DNA of 64,000 nucleotides from Pyricularia pennisetigena (Eukaryota; Ascomycota; Sordariomycetes; Magnaporthales; Pyriculariaceae): the NCBI RefSeq assembly GCF_004337985.1, contig NW_021940928.1, positions 124,001-188,000 on the forward strand. The letters are read 5' to 3'. The stretch's first letter is position 1; each line of letters opens with the position of its first letter. The notes beneath the pieces were generated by a model, which worked only from the letters and a program-made list of their open reading frames with translations, did not search any database and was not told where the DNA came from. The position numbers and the translations under genes were made by a program. This document shows, one piece after another, positions 31,727 to 43,875 of this stretch.

Positions 31727-32559
31727 GTTGCATCAGCCGCAGTGGTTTCTGTAAAATAAATGCGCCTGGAAACTGGGCGGGACGTTGTGATCAGCTAGTT
31801 CGAGTGGGTGTAGGAGGTCTGAGCAAAAATGAGAGACCACTTAATATACCATACTAACTGGGCTGTCATGTGAGCCTATCGGGAGCATTTAATAGGCTAG
31901 CCGCACGAAAAGAAGTATTGTGTGAGTTCTCCACTGGACTCGCGTATCAAGCCAATCGGGAACGGGGAGGAGCGGATCCACTTGGCGTGTCCCAGTTCCA
32001 ACTCAACCTTTTTTGGTTGTGGCTGAGCTACAGTGGGCATTAGCTAACCCCAGCCCTTGGGACTTGACTAATTTGAGGCCAGAAACGGTCCCCACATCCT
32101 CCCCAATGCAACTTGCTGAAGAGAGCACAACAGTTGCTAATGAACTAAAACAACGATTGTGAATATGATTTCTCATGAGAAAATAGGTCTAGCACTTTAA
32201 GCAGATCTTATCGTCTACACCTTCCAAACTTCGCACCGCCATATAGTAGTCTTAATTAGCATTTTATATTTCGAGGAAAGATGCCTGCAGAGATATGTTC
32301 GCATATATTGCCCCATCGATAGAGCGGTCTTCGAAGGGGAGCTCCTCCAGTAGGCTTTCTCAAGAATCGATCTGGCCCCTTCTATAAAGCTTTCCATAAC
32401 AGCCCCCACCACATTGCTCTGTATTTCTGGCTTGTTCTTTTTCCCTCTCCGTCCTTTGTCCTTCTCGTCCTCGGTTGGTGGCAACAAACCAAATATGGAA
32501 GCCATCATATTCACATAATGGTTGATGATCTCCTTTAACTATTTAACTTTGTAATTTGG
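31727..32559. other. intergenic, nothing recognised
   Basis: A 99-codon minus-strand frame (32215-32514) with a Lys/Arg-rich stretch (KDKGRRGKKNKPE) has ordinary composition. It has no motif or splice partner, so it is left uncalled. Confidence 0.35.
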
Positions 32560-33238
32560 CCGGGTCCGAAGCCTACTTAAAACCGAGTTAACAAGCATCT
32601 CTTCCCACGGCAGCTTACGAAGCGCTTTCAAGAGGGCATTTTCGAGCTCCAAGCAATTCGGAGCACTTGCCTCCCAGTAAGATAGCGTAGTAAGGCGTCG
32701 TCATCCTCCCCGCACCTCGCTGACACGCGTTTGCTGATTCGACTATAGATACAACACTCTCATTGACGACGAAGACCTTGACGACGAAGACAAGATACTT
32801 AAAGAGCACCTGAGCACTCTCTTTTTGATGATCGACAAATACAACCTACTTGATCTGCTATGCATCCACTCTGCCCATAGCCACTTTCCTCTCCCTGAAG
32901 GCACAGTTTTGTACGGAGTCGACGGCAAGTCGCCTATCTGCCGCCGAACAAAGCCCACTCCAATCAAGGATATAGTCGATGAACACGTTCACGGACATAT
33001 CTTCGTCGTGGTCAACTCAAAGCTTCAAGCCTATGAATTCCAAGAAGGCGATGCTCCGGACTTCTCCTGCCACAACCTAGATCAGTTCTTCGAAGAATAC
33101 ATCGATTTCGTTGAAGTACAAAAGTTGAATAAAATTGCCGGCCTTCAGATGCGGTACGGAAATTTTAAGTGCTCGGAGATGTGGGAGTGCTTCGAGGGCA
33201 ACGAAAGTATTATGATGGATGCATCGGCCGCAAATTGA
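32560..33238 (+). CDS. hypothetical protein, two visible exons, no start seen
   Basis: An open frame ending at a GTAAGA donor (32676/32677) joins in phase to an exon from 32749 (CTATAG acceptor, 72-nt intron with a CTGAC branch). The joined reading runs SKQFGALASQYNTLIDDED, then DKILKEHLSTLFLMIDKYNLL, PLPEGTVLYGVD, HGHIFVVVNSKLQAYEFQEG and an end near IAGLQM. This layout, a helical N-terminal half and a beta-rich GxxF/AYEFxEG half, resembles a family of fungal hypothetical proteins of about 200 residues that I cannot name. No ATG exists at the 5' end of the first exon, so either an upstream exon is missed or the gene is 5' truncated. Function unknown. Confidence 0.5.
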
Positions 33239-33375
33239 GTGGATACAAACCTGGTCGAGAAACTGACTGGGTGGGCACCAAAGAGAACGGGCACATTAGG
33301 GTGTGTGGGGTTCAACGTCACAACCAAGCGACAGGGAAATGTTACATTGATCAAAACTCGCCATTGCAACTTGTT

Positions 33376-36300
33376 TCATTGTAATAGGTAGGTAGTAGGT
33401 TCTTCGACTAGCTGACTCAAATGGTACCCAAATCGGAAGTATTCAGCAAATGGGGGATCCCCGTTGTGTGGTACCGTGAGCATAATCCACAAGTCATCAT
33501 CACCCGTTGCGCGCATCAATGCTTCTGGTCGAACCGCGTAGGTCAAACAATTGGGTAAGGAGCTAGAAGTGACCTCTGGAGTCGGGTTGGGGTTGACATC
33601 TTTCAACAGCGGCGCTGGCAGGTATGTGCTTGGCGGCAATTCCACCTGAGCACTGTGGGAGTTGGCATGCTGATCAGAGTTTAGGGTCGTAGCATTTGAA
33701 AACGATTATGGAATGTTAAACGTGGATTTGTGGCCTTTTGAAGCCGTGGAAATCAGGAGATCACCTGCGTGCAAACATTTCAGTTAGCTTCATTGCAATA
33801 GCAATAGATAAAACACTACAAACCACGCTTGATTCCTACCAGATGTGCAATTCACAACAGCGCCAATTTTCATTGATGATGTGTCGTCCTGTCGGGTCGG
33901 GGACGACAGGATACCGTTTTTTCCCTGTCGACTGCGGTTCAGGGCCGTGGATGCCATCTCAAGATTTGCCGATGGGACAGGCAAAGGCTGCGGACGCGGA
34001 CGTTGAACACCCATGGCATCCGGTGCAACTTGGCTGGTTTGCCACACTAGACTCGATATGGACAAGCGATTGGAGTGTGAAAACTGTTGAGGGTTGCCAG
34101 GACCGGAGTGTTCGGGTTCGCGGAAAGGGGCAAGCAGCGGGGCAAGCAACTGATTGGCAGGAGGTAGGATAGGGTTGGGAATGGTCTGTCCAGTTTTTCT
34201 ATACGAGTTGTACCCATCCATCGCCTTGCCCGAAGCACAAGGCGTGCTGGAGAATCCAATCAAGAGCCTTTTGTACCTCTTCAGTTAAGTTTTGGGGATG
34301 GGCAGCCCGCAGTCTCTCGATCTTTTCCCGCGATAGAACTGAGAAAGCTTCAAAAAGGGCAGCCGCAGTAGTATTTAGTGACGACGACGTGAACACAGGG
34401 TGTGAAAATGGCTTGTCACTGTCCTGTGATGCAGCTTCTTTCTGCATTGCCTGCTCCTCTCTCTCGGCAGTGATCTGCACTGGAGTGTATTGAAAGGGAG
34501 GCGAAATTGGCGTTAAGGATGGCGTTGACGACTTCGCAAATGCACGCGACATAGGTAGCGAATATCTAGACTAGAGCATGTTGTCGCTTGTGGGGAGATT
34601 TCAGGATTGGCCCTATTAACCGCAGACTGATATTAGCAATCCTGTTGCGATTTAGAGTTCCTTCTCACTTACAAGTCAATGGTTACGCCGCCCTTTAGCA
34701 ATGATGGTGATTCAGGGGGGATGAAGCAGCAAGCACACTGGCCATAGTCATGTTATGGCCCATCACGAGGTCTGGATCCACAGCGGCGTCCACGGAAGAC
34801 GCAATTGTCGCTAACGGCAGGGCTTGCTTCGAAGCTTTCGGCAGAGCCTTTAAGGCATGGCAGGCCGAAACCACCTCTATGCGGGCATTGTCATTGCCCT
34901 CCCTGGTATTTTTAGGTTTGTAATATAGAGTAGCGGAACTGTCGTCGTAGGTGGGCTCTAGCTCAGACCGTATATATATACGCCACTTGGGTGCGTCGAT
35001 GGTCCAGTCTAGACCTGTCCCGCTCTCGACAGCATTGACAAACCTCTGACGATTCTCAGCAATCTGGTAGGCGAATGCAATGCTGAAGACTCCGCAGTCA
35101 ACAAAGTTGAGCTGTTGGGGAAACGTGATCTGTTTTCGGTGCACAGCTCCTTGATAACCGAGATCGCTGAGGTACCACGTCCAATATGTAAAAGTACGTT
35201 CATAGGACCGTGAGGTTGACTCTAAAGGGTCGAGAAAACAGACTACTCGATCCTTTTGCGCCCTATCTCCAATGTCCGACTTATACATGACCAAGAGGTA
35301 CCAGTGATCATTTTCGTAGATAGGTATCAGAACAAGGTCCGACTGCAGGGGATCTCCATATTCAGCCTTCCGCTTCCACGAGATGGGCGGCCCTGACTGA
35401 AGGAGAAAGTGGCTATTGAAGAAACAAAATCTATGTCTTATGGCCAAGATATGCATGCAAGCATTGACAATGGCATTGTTAAGCCGTTCGCCTTCAACAA
35501 GTCGATTCAAGGACGATATTGCATCTTTCAGCCAGGTAGATTTTCTCAAGGACGGAGTTGATTGAGAGGCGACGTCGGGATGACTCAATTTCTTCTTTTT
35601 GAGCGCGGTACGCGTTTCTGAGTTTAACTGCAGCCGTTTGGTTTTATAGCCACCGGTAGATGCATCTTTTTCGATAAAAGTCTCCATTGATTCAAACAAC
35701 AGCGGCAAGCTTGTGGTCGAGATTGATTGCTCTATAAATGGCGAATCTTGGGGCTGTGGAGAGACAGCGCTTGAGCTTACAAGGCCGACAGTCGAGAAAT
35801 TGGTTTCAGTGTAGGCGTCGACCTCGCCCTCCTGATCGCCATTCTCATTAATCTTGTCGCCGTCGTCCTCGTCACCAACAGTTATTGATGCTGGTGATAC
35901 AGGGCGAAGCGGTGTAGCCAAGACGCTGGCAACATCTCCGTCAATAGGGCTCGCTCTCTTCCTCGGTGACGAATCGTGGGACATGGCACGTTTGTTTCCC
36001 AACTACTTGAGGTGAGGCGTTCGTAAGCAAGAGGCGAGCCACGGTGCATTTGGTAGCGCCATCGATGTTGCAATTCGAGGTTGCCGTCAGGGTTGGATTT
36101 TCATGGTGGAACAAGGAACGCGGCGATACGGAGGGCGGTGAAACTGCCGGGTTAGTGGAGAGAGAGGTTAAAAGTGATCCCGTTGGATTGGTCGTGATCT
36201 CGGCGTTGTCGACTGGGGAGTTGAAGGCAACGATCGCAGCCTGTGACGGCTGCTTAGTGGCAAATAGTACATCAACGTTACCCAACCCTTGTGGGACACT

Positions 36301-36486
36301 GCTAGCGGAGTGGAAGGGAGTGGGGCACAATGGCGAGGATTCTGTTGCTATGGTTGTCGTTAAGCTGTTGGCGTGGTCGTCTGACAACGGAGGGGTTGGA
36401 GAATTTGAGAAGGGGCTTTTGCGGCGCATGTTGCGCGTCACGTCGATTGCGGAGTTGCAAGGACGACGCATCTCACAATTCGACAT
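33376..36486 (-). CDS. Ulp1-type cysteine protease, long multi-exon (gene II)
   Basis: The exons I can join are 36486-34673 (with irregularities), 34565-34214, 34149-33840, 33764-33722 and 33652-33376; the phases of all four later introns agree (about 919 codons). The C48 (Ulp1/SENP) site lies in the first exon: NDHWYLLVMY (His), VVCFLDPLE (Asp), and QQLNFVDCGVFSIAFAY (Gln and Cys). After the protease come a conserved helix (AFSVLSREKIERLRAAHP, then EEVQKALDWI), matched by the paralogue at 38642-42601, and a disordered tail. The N-terminus is Ser/Pro-rich. Two defects occur: a frame change near 36010 (possibly a 40-nt intron) and one apparently missing base in a G6 run at 34715-34720. It could act as a deSUMOylase or related isopeptidase, but this is inferred from the fold only. 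It may be a recent pseudogene or carry assembly errors. Confidence 0.72.
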
Positions 36487-36720
36487 GGATGGGCATATTG
36501 AAGTAGCAATTTATCGATAACAACAAAAAGACCGGGGCTGATTTGGGCCAGGGGGCGAGGGCTGTGAGGGTGACTGACCCCATGCGCCCTCGAGGCGCCC
36601 TCGAGGGTGGATGTTGCCAATTCTCCGGGTGCTAGCAGGGGCTGGCGGTTGAGGGAGTGCGAAACAAGCTTTAGACACAACCAAACCTGGAAATATCCCA
36701 CTCCCTAACTTCACTTTTTT
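36410..36720 (-). repeat. 5' region of Ulp1-type family, shared with two other loci
   Basis: The promoter, leader and first codons of gene II recur at 58390-58720 (minus) and 60540-60718 (plus). Shared blocks are CACCCGGAGAATT(G/T)GCAAC, a GGGCGCATGGG(G/A)TCA block, the leader TTATC.ATAAATTGCTACTTC, and the coding start RRPCNSAIDVTRNMRRKSPF (shared with 60584). This fixes 36486 as the family start codon and shows that the 5' end has been copied separately from the protease. Confidence 0.7.
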
Positions 36721-38379
36721 GATCAGCGCAGAAATGGAGCTGCAGGATTCAAGTCTGCTAAGGAATGCGGTCCATTGTCCCCAATTCTAATGTTGCCTTA
36801 CGTACCTCGTCGCTTCCGCTGGACCCGCAATTTGCCGCCCCAGGCCCGCCAATGGGGTTGCGCTTTTGCTCCAAGCCGAGAAAGTGGAGGGCCTCCTGCA
36901 TAATTGAGAAAACGTAATCCTACGGGGAAATAGCTCTTTTACTGGTCAAAGATAAGGGAAAAGCGGTTGGACCTTGCCATCTGGCTTGCTTCGTGACATG
37001 GCATTTTTGCTGGCTATAGGTCCTTGGTGAAGCTAGGAGTATTCGTGTAGGTAATTGTGCCGGTGAGTCAAGTCCTTGTTGTGACATTTAGACCCTGAGA
37101 TCACCAAACCCTGGCTGGACCCCACAGGAGCTTCACAGCACATGATAGTCACATCACCCACGCCCAGGACGCACTTTACGTTGCCATGATAGCCTCGCAA
37201 TCTCCGAGCTTTTCTTTGGCGACAGCAACAAGAAATTTTCGTTGCTGCACTAGATTTGAAATAAATAGCACGGTTGACAAAGGCATTGCACTTCCTTGAT
37301 TTGAATAATTTAGACATTAAAATTCCCTGTCTTCCAGCTTTTCTATTTGATGAGCACTTTGGGCGCGATCCACCGCATCCAATAGATACCTCACGGGAAT
37401 TGCTCGCGTAGGTTTGCGCGTTCTGTTTGGTGTTACCTTTGTCGTACTAGCTGGACCGTGCTCATTTGTGCAAAACACTTGACATAATCGATAAGCACAG
37501 TGCGTGCTCTCGGTGAACGGCTGTATAATCTTTTTATCACAAGGGATGAATGTATAAACATTTCACGGTAAGGGCACCCACTTCCAAGATCAAAGTCGAA
37601 ATTTCCGCCCTTGAGTCCGTGCAAGGAGCTCAGTGGGATCACAAAGATCACTTCGTGACAATCACGTGATGTCACGTTATACCATCCTTGTGTAATCCTT
37701 TGAATTCTGACGTCAATTTCCCCCGCTTCTTTCGTGTCAGGAGCGGTCGAACCCCACGTATGCGTGGGCCTTTACCAACTTTACTGTTTGCGGGAGGAAA
37801 TCAAGTAATTACCTAAATTTATTTTTTTCTGCAAAACTATGACCAAAGTCGGCAACGCCCACAAGGTCCATACCAGTGCACGACAGAGCCAAGGGAGGGA
37901 TTTTTAGTCTTACCACCATGGTAATTAAATAGACTGTTATCTGAGGGAGCTGCATCTGGCTCTGGCAACAGAACGGAGTAGAGTAACCAGAGCTGCCAAT
38001 AAACGGGGATTTTACTGCTCGAAATAGAGTATCCAGCGGTAGAATAGGTTGACATGCGAAAACATTGGGCAGCAATGTGGATGCCCAACTCGACCTTTAC
38101 AAATTGCAACGCTATTGGCTCGGCAAAATTACACTCATAATTGGGTCAAGGACGAAGGCGGGCAAGTAATTGTTGTCAGCTGTTTCACCATCTTTAGCAC
38201 GTGCTAGCTAGCGCCTCACTTACCCCGCCTACCCCTCAGATAAACCTGCTCCAAAAAAGAAATCCGAACTCCTGCTCTTTTAGTCCATCATGTCCTAAAT
38301 CGAACGTTCCAATTCCCTTCCACTATCTCTTCGGCAAGACTTTCGAGGAGTCTACGAGGCAAGGTTGAAGTTGCCAGCC
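36721..38379. other. intergenic, no gene
   Basis: No convincing open frame. Near 37089 a 16-bp piece (GACCCTGAGATCACCA) also occurs near 4922. The last 150 nt before 38380 are pyrimidine-rich, as in fungal promoters. Confidence 0.4.
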
Positions 38380-38673
38380 ATGAGCGACGTATGTTCACGC
38401 AGCTTTTTTACGCGTACTTCTTTTGCTAACTACCCTCAGATCGATCTCCTTCCAAGTGGGATGGAAGTGTACTTCGGTGGCAAAGAAATCAAATTCTCGA
38501 TTCCGGCCAAAATCATAGTCATTTCCGGAATGGGAGTTACGGTCCGGGATTCTTCCGAAGCTTTGAAGCTATTATACAATGAAATGACAGCGCCGCAATT
38601 AAAAGAAATACAGGTGGAAGAGGGTTGGTCGATTGAAATTGTTAGAGCGACTGTGAAAAGGACAGATCTCTGA
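38380..38673 (+). CDS. hypothetical 80-residue protein
   Basis: Exon 1 encodes only MSD (38380-38388). It is followed by a textbook 51-nt intron (GTATGT donor, GCTAAC branch, CCTCAG acceptor) and exon 2 (38440-38673). The product is a compact alternating beta/alpha sequence (GMEVYFGGKEIKFSIPAKII, then SSEALKLLYNEM and a Glu-rich WSIEIVRATVKR end). It has no signal peptide, no membrane segment and no C-terminal Gly-Gly. Its 3' end overlaps the 3' end of the convergent protease gene I by 32 nt. The clean intron argues that it is real. Function unknown; a partner or substrate role for the neighbouring protease is possible but unsupported. Confidence 0.6.
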   Translation: MSDVCSRSFFTRTSFANYPQIDLLPSGMEVYFGGKEIKFSIPAKIIVISGMGVTVRDSSEALKLLYNEMTAPQLKEIQVEEGWSIEIVRATVKRTDL

Positions 38674-41600
38674 AAAACGGGCGAGGGATTTGGGAATTGG
38701 CCGTCGAGATAATAACAGGGAGTCTTCGGTAATTTTCCGTCAACTGCAGCCCACGTTGTCGCGGTATTAGAATCCTGAGTTCGGCATCAGCCTTCGGTTC
38801 CTGTGCAATGTGCAGTTGTATGCTCGCAGATTCGGTTGCCCCAATTATTTTTTCTACTTCCCTTATATCACTCGTTTCCCAGCTTGTCCAATTATCAACC
38901 ATTAACTTTGTGATTTCCTCTTTGCGCAAGCCGCGTCGGTTAGAAATCGCAACAAGCGAGTGTTCGGTCATTCTGTCAAGCCTTTTTGAAACTTTGTTGG
39001 CAACGTCCAAGTCACGTTTTGCGAGGTCCTGGAGAGTATTCGCCAGGTTGAGAAATCTGTCCGCCTCTTGAACGGACTGGCTTGTTTCAGTTTCGTTTGT
39101 TGGTGGGCTCTCGATACGGTGACGGTTGCGGATCAGGTAGTCGACAAGCCCGGGGAAATCATCCTTGAAGTTGCCATATGCCTCTTCAGTCGGAATTAGT
39201 AGGTCGCTTTTTTGACAAGGAAACAATCGATCATACGTATCAGAAATGCCTCTCTCCGTGTAGGCTCCTCGGTTACATTCTGCAAAAGATCCGCAACTGC
39301 AATGCGTGAAGGGGGCTCGAAAGATGAGGCTGGTATGCCGGAATCGTGGGACAAAGGATGTGGCGAGGTTGTTGCTCCGTGTGCCAAATTCTTAAGCTTT
39401 GGAACGCTGGTCTGGTTGGCGATCAGGGCAGTCGAGATTGGGGTGGGCATCCGCGGACTTCTGGCAAGCTTCGAGGGGAGTTGAGCCGTATTCGGTGGAA
39501 AATTTGCTGCGGATGTCAACTTGGACGGCGCAAAAAGATAATAAAAGGAGCACACTTACGAGCAGAGTTTTCTCTGGGAGTGCCACAATCCGGCTGCCAG
39601 TCAGCACGGTCTGCCAATGGAAATACAACTGTCGGAGCAATAGTTTTTAATGAAAGCTGAAGGTCATTCGTAGCTGCATCAGAGAGTGTACTGCCGGAAC
39701 CGGTGGTTCGCGAAATATCAGGAGTAGCGTCTGTCGTCGGTGGACAAAAATCACAGGGGCATGCGACCCTTTGCCGCTTCTGACCCATTGACCAAGGGCT
39801 GCTGCCCCGCTTACGCCCTCTGCAGGGCGATTCACTATCTTCCGTTGGTGAGTCATTGGTCGCCGAGGCGGAGGGAGCGTCTGGCATTTGGCAAGTGGGG
39901 GACAAATGCTGAGAGAGCTCGTCTGAAGCGGGTCGGGAATCAACCTGGTGGAGCGCCTTTTGAACTTGATGAGACAAAACCAGTGGGTTAACTTTCTGTA
40001 GCTGTCGGATTTCTTGCTGCGGTAAAATCGAAAAAACTGCGACAAGTATAGAAATTACGGTGTCGATGTGCGATGGTGATGATTGAGCAGAGGCCGGCGA
40101 CGATGGTTGCGAGAATCCCGTCGACTCGGTCGGGTCGCACGACTTTGTTTCCAGCGTCGGACCGGCGGGACATTCAGCGCCTGTAATCCTGGTGCCGGCG
40201 ATTACGGCAGGAGTCTTTTCGGTCCTGTCAAAAGCAAGGAATGTTAGTTGGGCAACTACGGGTCAGTATTCATTTATACTAACGCGTTATCCACATCCGG
40301 CCCCAATGATTCAGACGGCACCCGCGAAATCGTATAGCTTGGGGACGAAACGGCAGATGATAGCCTCGCGGAGGCAGGGCCATCAGGTGCTCTTGACTTG
40401 GGTGAAGTCGAAGGGGCGACAATAGTTGATCTATCAGACGTTTTCTTCTCATTGTCATCCATAGTGGCGTAGATTTCGACGGCCTCAGTCACAACGTCCT
40501 CCATATCACAGTCGCTATCACTTGCGATCCTGCCGCTCCTAGCATTATTGGAAGCCGTGCTAAGGAAGATTTTTATTTTATTCCGAAGTTTTGCTGCATC
40601 AACTTCCCAGTCGAGATCTTCTCCAAGGTTGACTGCTGTGACAAACTTATGAGTATCCTCCAAGATCTTGTCGGCGAACGCCAGCACGTAGACTCCGCAG
40701 TCAATATTGTTCCTCTGCCGAGGAGCCTTGACCTCTTTTCGTACCACCAACTTGTTCCCATAGCCTCTCTGCTCTATCCAGCGGGCCAGTGTCCTATTAT
40801 GGGATGAATGCGACGGCGAAGAATCGAGAAAGCAAGCTACCCATTCGTCTTGGCCTGAGCCTAAGACACCACACTGTTTGTATATGACCAGAAGGTACCA
40901 GTGCTTATTGTCGTTAACAGGCATCAAAGTCAAATCATATTCTCGGGGATGACGAACGCGTCGAGCCTGACTCGTCCGATTAGGACTGAACTGATCTAGA
41001 GAGTAGCTGTGGAGGAAAGATATTTTTGGCCCGGCTTGTCCGGCTTTGGCCTGTGCGGCCTCGGTCTGTGCTGTACGGGCTTCTATATATGCGTTGATAA
41101 TGCCATCGTTCAGCCACTCGCCGTTCTTCAGCAGATGAAGTGACAATTGGGCGTCGTTCAGCCAAGTCGACGTAGGGGCGGTTACTGTTGATGCAGCTCC
41201 CTCTGGGGTCAACTGCTTTTTCAAGGCTGAAGTCAAGGTCTCGAATGTAGGGGAAAGAGGTTCTTGTTGTGCAAGACAGCCGTCGGGGAGACGTGTGTCT
41301 TGGTGGCAATTGCTGTTTTTGTTGATATCGCGTACCCAAGACCAGTTTGCTTTAGCCAAACTAGTAGCTGGGGTACGGCCAGGCCATTCCGCTACTGGAG
41401 AAGCTATCAAAGTTGGTGATAGTCGTGACTGAAATGTTGACGACTGTGGTGTTGAGGAGGTAGTGGCAGTGAGGATCGATGGAGAAAAATCAAGTCCGGT
41501 ATGCTGTGGTGTTGAGGTCGACGAACGGCAATTGGGCAAAAGCGATCTTGTGTTATTATCATTGTCGCCTTCCTGGATTGATGTAGTTGGAGAAGGTGGT

Positions 41601-42601
41601 CCGATCCCGGAAATGGCATTTAGCGATTCGGGGAATTCAGAGCTCGGTTCTTCTGATGATGATAAAGACAACGGATGTGATGGGCACGGTCCGACAATAG
41701 CAGTGGTATTTGACGCGTCGGGGAACGGGAATGGTGAGAATGAAATGTCCAGACTTGGAATGATCGTTGTTGACGTGTTCTTAACCATGGCTCGAGCGGC
41801 TGAAGACGGAGCTGGTCCTGGAGGTGGGATCGATGGGATAAGAGACTGAGCTGCGACTATGTATCCATCTGAGTCCAACTCATATTCGCTTCGAGGCAAA
41901 TACTTGGCCTCGATTGCAAGAAGGCTAACTTGATGCGCAAAGGGCAAGCCCGGCCCAAAAGGGTTGGCTTCCCATATCCTCGTCGGAAATTCACCATTGG
42001 TTTGAACAGATCTGAGAAACTCTTCTCCGACACGCAAAAGCACTTTATGATGAGGGTGTCCTAGGAGGGATTTTTGAAAGCCTCTAGAGTTTGCTTGCTT
42101 GGAATATCTTATGATGTTTGTACCATAGGATTTGAATGGAAGGAAGACGACGAGTCCCCTCAGCTGTTCATCGAGTGATCTGGCTGCAGATAGGCGGTTG
42201 CGGAAAGTCTTGTATTTTACTTTGCTGTCAAGCTGTTCGTAAGCTTTTTTGAGTGCAGATCGAGGTCTGTACTTGCTCTCAGCTGGCTTCAGCTCATCTA
42301 ACCGTTTGTTTGCTTGGATAAGGGCTACCAAGGAAAACAGGGCTTGAAGAGCTGACGAGGACTCGTGGTGAAGACTGAGCTTGAAATATGCGGCAGTCGC
42401 CTTGGTCGGATCTGGTTCATCAACGTCGAGGCAAGAGAACTTCTGGTTGCGTGGTGTTCTCCAAGCGACGACGAGCTCTTTGAAACGGTCAACGGCCGGC
42501 TGGTTGAGCAGCTCGCCAGCCAAGGTTTCTGGGGTATGAGGACTATCAGAATGCCTCTCCTCGACTGAAGCGAGCCTCTCGGTTCCCTTTTGCGCATTCA
42601 T
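38642..42601 (-). CDS. Ulp1-type cysteine protease, long multi-exon (gene I)
   Basis: Exon 1 (42601-40284) runs into exon 2 (40224-39560) across a 59-nt intron (GTTAGT donor, ACTAAC branch). Exon 3 (39506-38642) follows a 53-nt intron (GTAAGT donor, CCGCAG acceptor). With one base missing in a T6 run at 39208-39213 the joined frame is about 1283 codons. Domains: an N-terminal helical region (residues about 30-230, with Lys/Arg-rich FRNRLSAARSLDEQLRGLV), a Ser/Pro-rich linker, then the C48 protease at about 495-680: KHWYLLVIYK (His), VACFLDSS (Asp), PRQRNNIDCGVYVLAFA (Gln region and Cys). The C-terminal extension has the helix SILPQQEIRQLQKVNP shared with gene II and an unrelated tail. It is the longest protein in the window. 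Likely role: removal of SUMO or a similar modifier (inferred). The single frameshift may be a sequencing error or real decay. Confidence 0.75.
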
Positions 42602-43875
42602 GCTGTTTTCAGGGCCAGTGGTGACAAGATAATAGAGTCTGGACGTCTTTCCAGCTAGGCTAGCTAAGAGAGAGAGGGGTCAAGTGATTTATGTAGGCTC
42701 GCAGGTTCCAATTCACACACCCCTTACATCACAAACGAAATTTACTGCACAGACGACAGGGTCACGTTAAATGCACGATGAATGTGCACATCTGCCCTAC
42801 GCCCCGCCCGTATTTGTACAACTTGTTCAGCGGTGTTTGGTATCTTGGCAAACCAGAGCTATGTGTACAAGCCCTGGTCAAATTGTCCTCAGCTGGGGAC
42901 AATTTGATGAATCTGGAAGGTGCTAAAGGTGACATGCATCTCATTTTCATCCTTGTAAATATCAGTCGACCCTGTCCATAGCACAAAAGCAACCATTAGG
43001 AACGAGTTCCAGGACTGGGTGTACATAACCGTTGCCAGTGCTGGGTCAATACCCCAGTATGCTTGCCTGTAGCACTGGGATTTCTAGGAAGGGTCAAGGC
43101 CAGCAAGATGCAAAATAATGACAGCACGTGTAAATGTCGCAAATCAGTCCACACCTTCCGGTTGCGTACATGAATCGTGTAATTAACGCGAATATGTCGT
43201 CTGGGCAATAAATTTCGCGCATGCTGTAGCAGGAGGGGTGTGTACTTTGGGAACCTGGGACTCTGCGATCAATAGCATCGGTTTTCCCCTAACGTTAGCA
43301 CCGTACTGGCCAGCTCTTAGAAATAGCGGGTAGGGTGGGGCAGCCCAAAGTGCGATGGGCTGTCGGGACGACGAAGCCCCGACCCACGTACTACCCCAGG
43401 AAAGCATAGCGGTTTCCGCTGCCCAGGTTTGTAATCCTGCCGAACAGAAGGGATGTGACCACACCGGGATTGATAGATTGAGCTGCAACGTCCAAGCTAC
43501 TCGGATGTAATATGCATGGCAAATTTCCAAATATGCTGTGCTGCATAAATTTCCTGGCCGTATTTCATAACCCAAAAAGAAAGAAAATCAGACCTTAGCC
43601 GCCCTGGACCGGATCCAGACATTGTTGTCAGCAGGGGCAGACTTCGTGTTGTGAAATCTAAAACTTTCAAGCCGTCATAGTGGTTGCCGGTGGGGCTAGC
43701 TGCTATCTGCATCGCACAACTTCATCATCCTATTACGTCGTCCAGTGGAAAACGATGGCGAAGCCATCCACAGTTCCGAGAGAATACAATAAATGAGCTG
43801 GGTATAATAGAGCCATAGGTACAGCTGCTTCCCGATCATAATCGCCACAAACGGCTTATTTCATGCTCCTGCAAA
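42602..43875. other. intergenic, nothing recognised
   Basis: A 130-codon minus-strand frame at 43183-43575 has no motif and unusual composition. No repeat was recognised. The last 100 nt are the upstream region of the membrane protein gene at 43876. Confidence 0.4.

Noticed and set aside
42762..43575. Minus-strand frames upstream of the membrane protein gene
   Set aside because: No motif, no splice partner and no repeat of the reading elsewhere; treated as intergenic.
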